DNA of 64,000 bases. Origin: Limnoperna fortunei (taxonomy: Eukaryota; Mollusca; Bivalvia; Mytilida; Modiolidae). The notes beneath the pieces are model-generated. The model saw only the letters and a program-made list of their open reading frames with translations. It had not been told where the DNA came from and ran no database searches. Numbering within the stretch: position 1 is the stretch's first letter; every line of letters starts with the position of its first letter. The DNA lies in the NCBI GenBank assembly GCA_944474755.1, contig OX104117.1:82250926-82314925 (forward strand). The letters are read 5' to 3'. The translations under genes and the position numbers were made by a program. This document shows, piece after piece, positions 38,419 to 48,701 of the stretch.

Positions 38419-38536
38419 GCTGCGGAACCATAGCTCTTAAGGTCCTTTGACATTTTTTTATTTGGAGGACCATAGTCTATGGGTCTGCCAAAACAAAAAA
38501 ATATCCAAAGGTCCTAAAGAGCTATGATTCTGCAGC
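38419..38536. mobile_element. Foldback (MITE-like) element, 118 bp
   Basis: Left arm GCTGCGGAACCATAGCTCTT and the reverse complement of the right end, GCTGCAGAATCATAGCTCTT, match almost base for base, continuing AAGGTCCTTTG / AGGACCTTTGG. The centre is ACCATAGTCTATGG. Confidence 0.8.
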
Positions 38537-38764
38537 TAAGTTTGATCAAGTCATCTTGAGCGTATCTTACGTTGTACATTGGGTGTATTGTTTACTTGTA
38601 AGTGTAAACTATGGCTGAAATTTTGCTTATTTTTGTTGATCAAAAGCAATTTTTTTAGTTTATTAGTTGTTAGTGTTTTAATCCGTTTTTGAAAAATAAA
38701 CGCAACTGCCCCATGAAACTTGTAAGATAGAAATTGTTAATCATTACAAGAGTTATTTTGGTGA

Positions 38765-39112
38765 ATAGGAGAGGCCCTCTTGTTGAGGGTTAGTGTCGGG
38801 TCATAATATGGAAAGCCTGGATGCGGAGCATAGTGGGTGATATGTTTGGAGAGTGCCACGCTTCTTGCACGTAAAGACTCCTTTTGTAGATTTTGAAAAA
38901 GAGCAGGCTCATAGTAGCTGCTACTAATGGCTAAAGTCTCCGCACCTACCCTTTACTCCATACTTTTCCATTAGCTGTCAAAATTTTGTCCAATCCCACC
39001 CTTTTTTCATTGATTTATTGTATGTTAACTGATTCTCGTCCTGAATATAGCTGAAATACTTTTATTATCAGCTTGCTGGATGTAAAGAAAATGACCAATC
39101 AATAGATCTAAT
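38765..39112 (+). mobile_element. Second SINE-like family, copy with tail
   Basis: The tail CGTCCTGAATATAGCTGAAA...CTTGCTGGATGTAAAG, then CCAATCAATAG, is shared with 49028-49098. It differs from the main SINE tail after TAGCTGAAA. The upstream body (GGATGCGGAGCATAGTGGGT, CTTGCACGTAAAGACTCC) is likely part of the element. Confidence 0.6.
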
Positions 39113-39797
39113 TAATATTTAAAATCTAAATTATTAAACTCGTTTTAAATTTTACTGTTTAAAGTACTACATTGATTTAAAACTTTAAAAGTCGTTTTTC
39201 TATTTAAAGATGACACTGAAATTGTAAGGATTAACAAATAAATACCAGACAATAAAAGTTATTAAATATTTACCTCACAATGTATTCTATTCGCTTTCCA
39301 TACAAGTCAGACAGTTCGAAAATAATAAATTGATTTATTTTAGTTAAATAACAACTAAAAAGTTAGCATTAATAAACATGGGATTTCATATTTACCTTTT
39401 ATCTTGAATTATTAATGGCCACAATATTGATAATTAGTGATGCGTACATTTGTAGTACTACACAGATCGGCTTTTATAATTGAATTCATCAACCGTCTGC
39501 TTATTGAATTGTAATCCAACAAGGCAGTCTTAGAGTTATATCTAAAATTGATCTGTAAAAATGGATACTGATTTGAAGTTACTAAATAAGGTAAGGAATG
39601 GTTTTGTAAAAAAAATATTTTGTTATATTTGGCTTTTATTCTATTTATACAATATTCGATGTATCCAGTATTTTTTATGCATGTATGTAAAATACGTTCC
39701 ATATGCATAACAGCATTCACTAGATAATTGCTCATAACCCATAGTTAAGACCATTAAAATTCCTCACCACAAGTCTGGTATTGATATACCGGTAGAA

Positions 39798-39895
39798 ATT
39801 TAAGAAATAATTCACTGAGGCTGTGGTTTATCATTGTTTTACCACGGGGTGACCATTAATGTCGTATTATTTTATCCAGAGCGATTGCACGTCAT
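39798..39895 (+). mobile_element. Half copy of the 10556 foldback element
   Basis: ATTTAAGAAATAATTCACTG, AGGCTGTGGTTTATCATTG, GGGGTGACCATTAATG and ATTATTTTATCCAGAGCGA follow the left arm and loop of the 10556 element; the right arm is missing. Confidence 0.78.
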
Positions 39896-40344
39896 ATTAT
39901 AATTGTGTTTTAATGATATTTGTCATTAGTAGTTAGTAGCATTACAGAGACCTTTATATTTTTAACTGAGGAGTGCAATGTGGCTGTCTGTTGTGTGACG
40001 ACACTAGTACAATTAAAAATAATGTTGATCAGGACACAGATACAAGTTTAAACCCTAAAGTAAAATTGGTTGTCCATAATCAGCATTTTGATTGGTCAAT
40101 CAGATCTTTGGAAGAAAATGTAAGCTGTCATTCGATGATAACTACACTAAACCTGTTCTCGTAACATTATAACTTGGTATAACTTGATTGGTCAGTCAAA
40201 TCTGTTGAATATTCATGAAGATTTTGGAATGTATATACCTATGGGTGATCGAGTGAGGAACAATATGGAACATTCTATTCTGCTGTAATGTGATACATAA
40301 GTAAAACACTACGCCTTTATAAATTTAAAACTTGGTTGCAATTT

Positions 40345-40795
40345 TATTATACCCCCGCAAACAAGTGTGGGGGGGGGGGGGTATATAGGAATCACCTTGT
40401 CTGTCTATCCGTCTGTCTGTCTGTCTGTCCACATCCCTTGTAAGCGCTTCTTCTCCTAAACCGCTTGACAGATTTTGATGAAACTTTACATGAAGGAAGT
40501 ACATCATATGTAGTGTGCATGAAGAATTTTCGTCGCTGTCGGATATTATTCAGGGGAGATAATTGGACTTAAGACTTTTAAAATATAGTATTCAGTGGGG
40601 GACCTTGTAAGCACAACTCCTAAACCGTTTGACAGATTTTGATGAAACTTTACATGAAGGAAGTACAGCATATGTAGATGTGCATGAAGAATTTTGGTTG
40701 CTGTCGGATATTATTCAGGGGAGATAATTGGACTTGAAGCGAAGTGGGGGGGGGGGGTATCCCTTTGTGAGCGTGCTCACAGTCCACACTTGTTT
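40345..40795 (+). repeat. Dispersed repeat family B with two tandem modules
   Basis: Opens with CCCCCGCAAACAAGTGTGGG, a G run and a GTCTGTCTGTCC stretch. Then come two modules of about 170 bp sharing CCTAAACCGCTTGACAGATT, ACTTTACATGAAGGAAGTAC and TCAGGGGAGATAATTGGACT. A second G run and TTTGTGAGCGTGCTCACAG close it. Confidence 0.8.
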
Positions 40796-41094
40796 TTGCT
40801 AAAGGGACAATGTTTTGCAATACACTTTTTTAATGTAATAACAAAGTGAGTTCACTTTAAACTGTTGTCTCTTTGCAAAGAAGATCACACAGACTGCTTC
40901 TGAACTTCAATCCTGGTAGGTAATTCCTGTCATACTATTGCTAAAAGGTAGCAAAACTTGCAAAATTTACAGAATGAATATCCTATATAAATGCTTTAGT
41001 ATTCCCAAACAATTCTACTGATATTTATGTTGAAGGGTTAAGGTTGTCCGTACTTTGTATTTAAAGTTCTGTGTGAAAGTATTTGTGATTATTG

Positions 41095-41292
41095 GCTTGA
41101 TTTCACAGTTAAAATCGGGTTATAATAAGGTGAATGTCGGGCGGACGGGCCGGGAAGAAATTTGCGTAACAATTTTCTCAGCAACTACTAATCACATTCT
41201 CTCGAAATTTGGTATGCAGCATCAGCATGGCCTCCTATAACGTGGGATTCGATTTCAGGTCTGTTGCTCACCTACTTCCTGTTTAACAAAAT
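41095..41292 (+). repeat. Dispersed repeat family A, copy 2
   Basis: Matches 27895-28125 in order, without the long G run; carries GGGCGGACGGGCCGGGAAG at that place. Confidence 0.85.
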
Positions 41293-41456
41293 CTGTCTTT
41301 GAAGGATTTTTTATTAAGTAAGTTAAGGATTAAGCCATAGTTTTCTATAACTATTTGCAGGATACGATAATCACATTAAGAAAACAATTAGGTCATTGAT
41401 TTTAGGAGGATATCACATTTTCCCTGAGATGATTGACATCAACATAAAATTTCTTT

Positions 41457-41690
41457 GGGGCCTCAGTGGCCAAGGGGTTATGTAGTCTACTGTAGATCAT
41501 GTGCCCATCAACACTGTGGTTGCATGTATGAACATGCTTTTAAAATTGAATAGGGGCTTTGTTTGCCAGTTTTCCCACCGTAGGTCTGGTTTTCTCTGGG
41601 TACTCCGGCTTCCTCCTATAATAAAAACTGAATGCCATGATATAGCTAAAAAATTGCTAAATGTGGCATTAAACACCATTCAAACAAATG
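41457..41690 (+). mobile_element. SINE copy, diverged
   Basis: Head GGGGCCTCAGTGGCCAAGG, middle CATCAACACTGTGGTTGCAT, tail ATATAGCTAAAAAATTGCTA then GGCATTAAACACCATTC. A slightly shortened B-box region. Confidence 0.8.
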
Positions 41691-42399
41691 GAATGCAAAA
41701 CCCAAACTGTCAGCAGGGGGGATAACTCAAGAACCATGCAACATAATGTATTTTAAATATTTGAAAGAAAATTATATTCATGACACAGTTTTTGTCATAT
41801 ATGGCTGCAAATTTTTAAATGCATACTTTCTATGAGAAATTCTCTTTATAACAGGGTATGCATGATTTTTAAAATAGCTACCACTTGAATTATTCATCAT
41901 ATACAATTTCCATAAGAACAATACAAAGGACATCATTTGGGAATAAGAATTTTATATTGACAATGTAATTTTATTGATTTAAAGTTTGTTTTTCTTAACA
42001 CATTGCTTTGTATGTATTGTTGTTTTACATGGTTTGTAACTTCTGTCTTCTTCTAACAAAAGTTATTCAATTTCACTGTAAAATAAAAGAATGAACTTTT
42101 TCAAAATTTGTAAATTTATGTTAAATTTAAACAATGTATTTAATTTGTTGTAAAAACAATTAAGCGATTTTGCTCATTTTAGTTACTATCTATCAACCGT
42201 AAACCATAATGGAGTTAACAGTTATGATGACTTACGGAAATAATGTTGAATATAAAATACTCCTAAAAATTAGTTCATTTAGTCTCAGTCAGAAAATGGG
42301 ACTAGTTACTCCTACATATTTCACAATTAGTCTTTGTCACTTAAAAGAGAGTGAAACTAGTTACATGATTTATTTTGTTTGTTTCATTAATATGTTTTG
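41691..42399. other. No gene seen
   Basis: AT-rich spacer without recognisable elements. Confidence 0.5.
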
Positions 42400-43080
42400 A
42401 TTGTGTACATTTTGTATTATGCCTTATATCCTTTTGACTAGTATAATTGGTCCGTTAGTACTTTTACCTTATAAGGAAGTATTTAACAATGCAGAGATTG
42501 CACCTGGCCGGATTTTGGGTGAACTGAGTTTGTTCTTATTGGTCCATAAAATTTTACCTTTTATGGAACTTTTCACAGTACCGTTGTATAAAGACTACAC
42601 CTACTTATATTTGGTGAAACCTAATTGTTTCCTATTAGTCCATTAGTGCATTTACCTTTTATGGCAGTTATCACGGTACCAGTGTGCAGGGACTGCAACC
42701 AGACATTTTGGTGGAATCATTGTTGGTGTTGATCCAACAGCACTTTTACATTATATGGAAGTAATTACTAATGCATGGACTACACCTATAGTCAAATTGT
42801 TCGTATTTGATCGTTACAGTTTTTATAATTATAAGATGCAGACTGCATCCAGTCAGATTTATGTGAAGCCAAGATTTTTGTATAGGCACATTTTTGCATT
42901 TACATTACTGAAGTAATTTTCAATGCACCTAGTCAGAATTTTGGGAACCAAGTTTGTTCCTATTGGCCCATGTGTACTTCTACCTTGTAAAGAATTTATT
43001 ATCTGTAAGTGCACCTAGTCACATTTTGCTGAAACCAAGTTTGCTTCTAATGGTCTGTTAGTGTTTTATAGAAGTAATTA
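42400..43080. repeat. Degenerate tandem repeat, about 100-bp unit, 6-7 copies
   Basis: Recurring order of TATTGGTCCATTAGTGC, TTTACCTTTTATGGAAGT, AATGCAGAGACTGCACCTAG and ATTTTGGTGAAACCAAGTTT. Units differ widely, so this is an old array. Confidence 0.7.
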
Positions 43081-43450
43081 TAATTAAAGAGATTTCACAC
43101 TGCCAGACGTTTTAACAGTTTTCATTCCATCCTTAAAGGTTAACCAGTTTTATGTGTCGGGTGGGATAGGAAGTTTCCTAATGAAACAAATGTTAATTTC
43201 ACTGATTAATTGCCTGTGTTCCGATATGATCTTTTGCAATCCATTTTAGAAATAAAATTCATTCATAAAATAGAGTGGGTGGGTTGGAATGTTTGATTTC
43301 ATACTGAGATAAATTGCAGATCATGCAACTTTATTGAACAGTTTTCTTGTCATATCAACTCCATAGGATTGTGGTATGTATTCTGATCAATTTATCTTTG
43401 AGACTTGAAACTGGGTTATTTAAGTCAAATAGGGTCACTTAAAAGATTTC
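43081..43450. other. No gene seen
   Basis: AT-rich spacer between repeats. Confidence 0.5.
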
Positions 43451-43454
43451 TAGT

Positions 43455-43975
43455 GAAGCATATTGGCTCTGCTTAATGTAGTACATACCATTATAGTACA
43501 GCATATTGGCCCTGCCTAATACAATATATACCCTTGCAGTGCAGAATATTGGCCCAGCCTAATGTAGAACATACCCTTTCTAGTGCAGCATATTGGCCCA
43601 GTCTAATGCAATATATATACCCTTCTAGTGCACCATATTGGCCCTGCCTAATGCAGTACATACCTTTCTAGTGCAGCATATTGCCCTGCCTAATGCAGAA
43701 CATACCCTTCCAGTGCAGCATATTTGCTCAGCCTAATGTAGAACATACCTTTCTAGTGCAACATATTGGCCCTGCTTAATGTAGTACATACCTTTCTAGT
43801 GCAGTATATTTGCCCTGCCTAATGCAGTACAAACACTTCTTGTGCAGCATATTGGCCCTACCTAATGCAATATATATACCCTTCTAGTGCAGCATATTGG
43901 CCCTGCCTAATGCAGTAAATACCCTTCCAGTGCCACATACCGGTATTTGCCCTGCCTAACCCAATACATACTTTC
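43455..43975. repeat. About 44-bp minisatellite, about 12 copies
   Basis: The unit is CTTCTAGTGCAGCATATTGG followed by CCCTGCCTAATGCAGTACATACC. Three more diverged units occur at 44565-44690, beyond the inserted palindrome and SINE. Confidence 0.9.
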
Positions 43976-43981
43976 TACTAT

Positions 43982-44122
43982 GATATTATTACGTGATGAT
44001 TTCTGTATTGGCCTAGCTATTGGTCCAAGGCTGGCTGTATTGGCCTGAGGCTCAGCCAAAGGACAATACAGCTGGCCAAGGACCAATATCTAGGCCAATA
44101 CATAAATCATCATGTAATGATA
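43982..44122. mobile_element. Imperfect palindrome/foldback inserted in the 44-bp array
   Basis: GATATTATTACGTGATGATT...GTATTGGCCTAG...ATTGGTCC pairs with GGACCAAT...CTAGGCCAATAC...ATCATCATGTAATGATATC around a GAGGCTCAGCC centre. Arms are about 65 bp. Confidence 0.78.
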
Positions 44123-44210
44123 TCTTTATTAATTAACTAGTCCAAATCTCTCAGGCCAATACAGGACAAATTGGACCAATACCGATATTGGAATAGTTAA
44201 TTCTGCATTG

Positions 44211-44472
44211 GGGGGCCTCGGTGGCCGAGTGGTCAAGGTAGTTCGTTTACTATTGATCACGTGGTCTGTCAACACTGAGATTGCGGGTTTGATTCTCACT
44301 GCAGGCAGGGTGTACTCGACTCCAATCTTAATTGACAAGGATTGCCAGTTTTCATACCGCAGGTCGGGGGTTTTCTCCAGGTACTCCGGCTTCCTCCCCC
44401 AATAAAAACTGGATGCCATGAAATAGCTGAAAAATTGCTGAAAGTGGCGTTAAAACACCATTCAAACAAAAA
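44211..44472 (+). mobile_element. SINE, near full length, with target-site duplication
   Basis: tRNA-like head with A-box (TGGCCGAGTGG) and B-box (GGTTTGATTC), middle part, and tail TAGCTGAAAAATTGCTGA then GGCGTTAAAACACC. Flanked by TAATTCTGCATTGG (about 44198) and TAATTCCGCATTGG (44473-44486), a 14-bp duplication with one mismatch. Confidence 0.93.
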
Positions 44473-44939
44473 TAATTCCGCATTGGACTGGTTCAGCAAA
44501 ATATATCATATTGGCAGTTTAACTGTTATTTAAGCAAATCTTATAGTAGTTAATTAATAATGCAGTATATTGACCATGTAGAATGCAGTATTGCAGTACT
44601 TCTAGGGCAGCATATTGGCCCTCCATAATGCAGTAATACCAATTATATTGCAGCACATTGGCCCTGTCTAATGCAATAACATATTTCCTGACTTGTCAGG
44701 TTTTGTTGTAATATGACACTTCCAGTTGAAATTCAAATATGTGGTTTCTTTTAATCAATTGATTCAAACTGTGGTTACAAAATTCTACAATGATTTATAT
44801 ACAAAAAGCTTAAATTTTGACTCCAAAAATTCAAGAATGATTAGAAACCTTAGCCTTGAATTATTATCCTGTAAATTATCCCAATGGTGCAAAGTATTAA
44901 GGTAACCTGTTCTCAATTCTTCAACCCAGAGTTACCAAA

Positions 44940-46273
44940 ATTGTTGAGCTATTATCTAGTATCTGGTTGCCATAGTGTCAACCCTGAGGATGCAAGTTCC
45001 AATCTGACTTCAGGAAATGATGTGCTCCATTCCTAACTGACCTCAGGAAAGGATGTGCCCAACTCCAACATGACTTAGGAAAGGGTGTGCTCAACTCCAA
45101 CCTGACTTAGGAAAGGGTGTGCTTAACTCCAGCCTGTCTTCAAGAAATGGTATGCTTCACTTCTTCCTGACTTAAGGAAAGGGTGTGCTCAACTCCAGCC
45201 TGTCTTAGGAAAGGCTGTGCTCAACTCCTACCTGACTTAAGGAAAGGGTGTGCTCAACTCCTTCCTGACTTAAGGAAAGGGTGTGCTCAACTCCAGCCTG
45301 TCTTAGGAAAGGCTGTGCTCAACTCCTACCTGACTTAAGGAAAGGGTGTGCTCAACTCCTACCTGACTTAAGGAAAGGGTGTGCTCAACTCCAGCCTGTC
45401 TTAGGAAAGGCTGTGCTCAACTACCTGACTTGAGGAAAGGGTGTGCTCAACTCCTACCTGACTTAAGGAAAGGGTGTGCTCAACTCCTTCCTGACTTAAG
45501 GAAAGGCTATGATCAGCTCCTTCCTGACTTAAGGAAAGGGTGTGCTCAACTCCTACCTGACTTAAGGAAAGGGTGTGCTCAACTCCTTCCTGACTTAAGG
45601 AAAGGCTATGCTCAACACCTACCTGACTTAAGGAAAGGGTGTGCTCAACTCCTACCTGACTTAAGGAAAGGGTGTGCTCAACTCCTTCCTGACTTAAGGA
45701 AAGGCTGTTCTCAACTCCTACCTGACTTAAGGAAAGGGTCTGCTCAACTCCTACCTGACTAAAGGAAAGGGTGTGATCAACTCCTACCTGACTTAAGGAA
45801 AGGGTGTGCTCAACTCCTTCCTGACTTAAGGAAAGGCTATGCTCAACTCCTACCTGACTTAAGGAAAGGGTGTGCTCAACTCCTACCTGACTTAAGGAAA
45901 GGGTGTGCTCAACTCCTTCCTGACTTAAGGAAAGGCTGTTCTCAACTCCTACCTGACTTAAGGAAAGGCTGTTCTCAACTCCTACCTGACTAAAGGAAAG
46001 GTGTGCTCAACTCCTTCCTGACTTAAGGAAAGGGTGTGTTCAACTCCTACCTGACTTAAGGAAAGGGTGTGCTCAATTCCTACCTGACTTAAGGAAAGGC
46101 TGTGCTCAACTCCTACCTGACTTGAGGAAAGGGTGTGCTCAACTCCTGACTTAAGGAAAGAATGTGCTTAACTCCTACCTGACTTAAGGAAAGGGTGTGC
46201 TCACCTCCTACTTGACTTGAACAAAGGGTGTGCTCAGCTCCTACTCGATTTAAGGAAAGGGTGTGGTCAACTC
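44940..46273 (+). repeat. 33-bp minisatellite derived from a SINE middle segment, about 38 copies
   Basis: The unit is CTCCTACCTGACTTAAGGAA followed by AGGGTGTGCTCAA. Before the array, 44970-45035 aligns with the SINE middle: TGTCAACCCTGAGGATGC versus TGTCAACACTGAGATTGC, and GCAAGTTCCAATCTGACTTC versus GCGGGTTCGATTCTCACTGC. After the array a SINE tail follows at once (46274). The unit itself matches the SINE segment CACTGCAGGCAGGGTGTACT followed by CGACTCC. Open frames such as 45379-45762 are by-products of the 33-bp period. Confidence 0.92.
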
Positions 46274-46325
46274 CAAACTGGGATGCCATGACATAGCTGA
46301 AATTACTGAAAGTGTTTAACCAATA
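46274..46325 (+). mobile_element. SINE tail closing the 33-bp array
   Basis: ACTGGGATGCCATGACATAG, then CTGAAATTACTGAAAGTG, matches the SINE 3' end directly after the last repeat unit. Confidence 0.8.
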
Positions 46326-46865
46326 AAAATAATGTCTATTCCAATAGCCAATAACAAATCAAGGAAATGTTATATGATTTGTAATGGTATAAAATAAAAC
46401 GCTGATCCATCATTTTTTGTCGAGATTAATTACATCAGACATTGATCGATCCAGATTAGTAACAGTCAGGTCAAAGCTTTTTATTTGTATTGAGCACTAG
46501 GCTGGCGTTCTGTCAATTTTTATGGTTTATAGAAAATTTGTCTGTTAGGAATTACATCAAATGAATTTGGTTTAATATTCCTTAGTTGAATTATGTCATA
46601 GATACTGTATTATTTTGTCAGCTTTTACTTTAATTTCTGTCAATTTTAAAATCAAGGGACTAATTTATTTAACAAATTGCTAAATTTAATTTTCATCAGC
46701 AAAAAAACTTGTGGATAAATTGTATCAATAAAGTATATAGTGAATAAACCAACATGTTTGCTAGCCCTTTATAGGTAGATCTGATTGAAGTTTTTTAAGA
46801 TAGTTTGGTTGAAGGAGTGATACATTTGAGTTCTTCATTGCTAGAATTATAAGTATATTTGTTAT
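46326..46865. other. No gene seen
   Basis: AT-rich spacer without recognisable elements. Confidence 0.5.
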
Positions 46866-46867
46866 AT

Positions 46868-47245
46868 CCTGCTTCGAAGAAGAGGGGTGTACTGTTTTAC
46901 AACTGTCCGTACGTCTGTTCATTTGTTCACCTGTCCGTCCGTAACAAATCTTTTGTCGCAGTTTACTAAGCAACTATAGAATGCAGAAGACTGATATTTT
47001 GCATTTTGCTTTATCCCTATATTACCATATGGTGTATGACAAGGATTGCCAGTTTTACTACCGCAGGTCAAGGGTTCTCTCCGGGTACTACGGCTTCCTC
47101 CCCCAATAAAAACTGGATGCCATGAAATAGCTGAAAAATTGCTGAAAGTAGCGTTAAAACACCATTCAAACAAACAAACAAACCATATGGTGTATAGAGT
47201 GTTCATGCTACTTGTTCATCAACTTCCTGTTTACCGAATACTTAG
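46868..47245 (+). repeat. Dispersed repeat (family A-like), split by a SINE
   Basis: Starts with GAAGAAGAGGGGTGTACTG and CTGTCCGTACGTCTGTTC and resumes after the SINE with CATGCTACTTGTTCATCAAC and TTCCTGTTTACCG. The order (GTCCGTC stretch, then a CAACTTCCTGTTTA end) parallels families A and B. Confidence 0.65.
47038..47181 (+). mobile_element. 5'-truncated SINE with perfect 14-bp target-site duplication
   Basis: Begins inside the SINE (GACAAGGATTGCCAGTTTTA) and ends in an (ACAA)n tail. ACCATATGGTGTAT flanks it at 47024-47037 and 47182-47195. 5' truncation plus a target duplication is the signature of LINE-driven insertion. Confidence 0.95.
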
Positions 47246-47341
47246 ATTTTTACACAAATTGACATACATGGACAATTTTTGGGAAAATAGGGTATCACTA
47301 GTAAGCATTAGCTCACTGTCCACACTTGTTATAAACTTAAA

Positions 47342-48200
47342 AGCATTTCTGTCAGTACCAGTATGTAGCCACTCACTACAGTCAATCTTCCATCATTTCT
47401 GTCAGTACCAGTATGTAGCCACTCACTACAGTCAATCTTCCATCATTTCTGTCAGTACCAGTATGTAGCCACTCACTACAGTCAATCTTCCATCATTTCT
47501 GTCAGTACCAGTATGTAGCCACTCACTACAGTCAATCTTCCATCATTTCTGTCAGTACCAGTATGTAGCCACTCACTACAGTCAATCTTCCATCATTTCT
47601 GTCAGTACCAGTATGTAGCCACTCACTACAGTCAATCTTCCATCATTTCTGTCAGTACCAGTATGTAGCCACTCACTACAGTCAATCTTCCATCATTTCT
47701 GTCAGTACCAGTATGTAGCCACTCACTACAGTCAATCTTCCATCATTTCTGTCAGTACCAGTATGTAGCCACTCACTACAGTCAATCTTCCATCATTTCT
47801 GTCAGTACCAGTATGTAGCCACTCACTACAGTCAATCTTCCATCATTTCTGTCAGTACCAGTATGTAGCCACTCACTACAGTCAATCTTCCATCATTTCT
47901 GTCAGTACCAGTATGTAGCCACTCGCTACAGTCAATCTTCCATCATTTCTGTCAGTACCAGTATGTAGCCACTCGCTACAGTCAATCTTCCATCATTTCT
48001 GTCAGTACCAGTATGTAGCCACTCACTACAGTCAATCTTCCATCATTTCTGTCAGTACCAGTATGTAGCCACTCACTACAGTCAATCTTCCATCATTTCT
48101 GTCAGTACCAGTATGTAGCCACTCACTACAGTCAATCTTCCATCATTTCTGTCAGTACCAGTATGTAGCCACTCACTACAGTCAATCTTCCATAATTTCC
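47342..48200. repeat. 50-bp minisatellite, 17 near-identical copies
   Basis: The unit is GTCAGTACCAGTATGTAGCC, ACTCACTACAGTCAATCTTC, then CATCATTTCT. Starts fall every 50 bp from 47351 to 48151. The only variation I see is ACTCG for ACTCA in two adjacent copies (about 47921 and 47971). A diverged half unit (CATAATTTCCAGAATGTAAC) follows. Confidence 0.97.
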
Positions 48201-48608
48201 AGAATGTAACCACAAGCAACTGTAAATCTGGCAGATAGCTATTGTATATGTTAAAACAGTTATAAACTGATATATATTAATGTTTGGGTCTACCAGAACT
48301 CACAGTATTTTGGGAAAACATTCAATTATGAATTTTATTTATTTCTGTAAAGTGTGACGAATTCAACAGTTTACTGTTGATCATTGTTGACATTTGGATA
48401 ATGTCGTGAAATACATAGGTTATATGTATTTATCAGACTGTAATTTACATATTTTAAAGAATTGTGTTATGTATCTTGTTATTTTATATGATATTTCACT
48501 ACAGGTTTACTTTGAAATACAGAACCCTAGTTTGGATGTGACATATAAGCTTTGTAGACAAAGGGAGATTACCTCAGTTTTATGTTTAAATGTTTTTTGT
48601 ATTTTCAG
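48201..48608. other. No gene seen upstream of exon 1
   Basis: AT-rich. No TATA-box/initiator pair could be argued; the splice acceptor at 48608 says the promoter lies further upstream. Confidence 0.5.
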
Positions 48609-48701
48609 AGAGGTTAAATAAAACAAGACACATGAGTTGAAGAATGATTAAACTTCCTCCTTTGGTTGCAGTACTGGGATTTTATCTTCTTATATATACA
48701 G
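48609..48701 (+). CDS. EGF-ligand exon 1: end of 5'UTR and signal peptide
   Basis: A TTTTCAG acceptor ends at 48608. The start ATG is at 48644 with A at -3, and an in-frame TGA sits two codons upstream, so coding cannot begin earlier in this exon. The 19 coded residues (MIKLPPLVAVLGFYLLIYT) form a typical secretory signal: one Lys, then a hydrophobic core. The exon ends at 48701 in phase 1 before GTAACT. A minimal upstream ORF (ATG AGT TGA, 48632-48640) ends 3 nt before the start codon and might dampen translation. The acceptor implies at least one non-coding exon further upstream. Confidence 0.72.

Noticed and set aside
45379..45762. 127-codon frame with an LRKGCAQLLPD repeat
   Set aside because: By-product of the 33-bp SINE-derived array.
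47342..48200. CRISPR-like regular repeats
   Set aside because: Units are contiguous 50-mers without unique spacers, in a eukaryotic context; it is a minisatellite.
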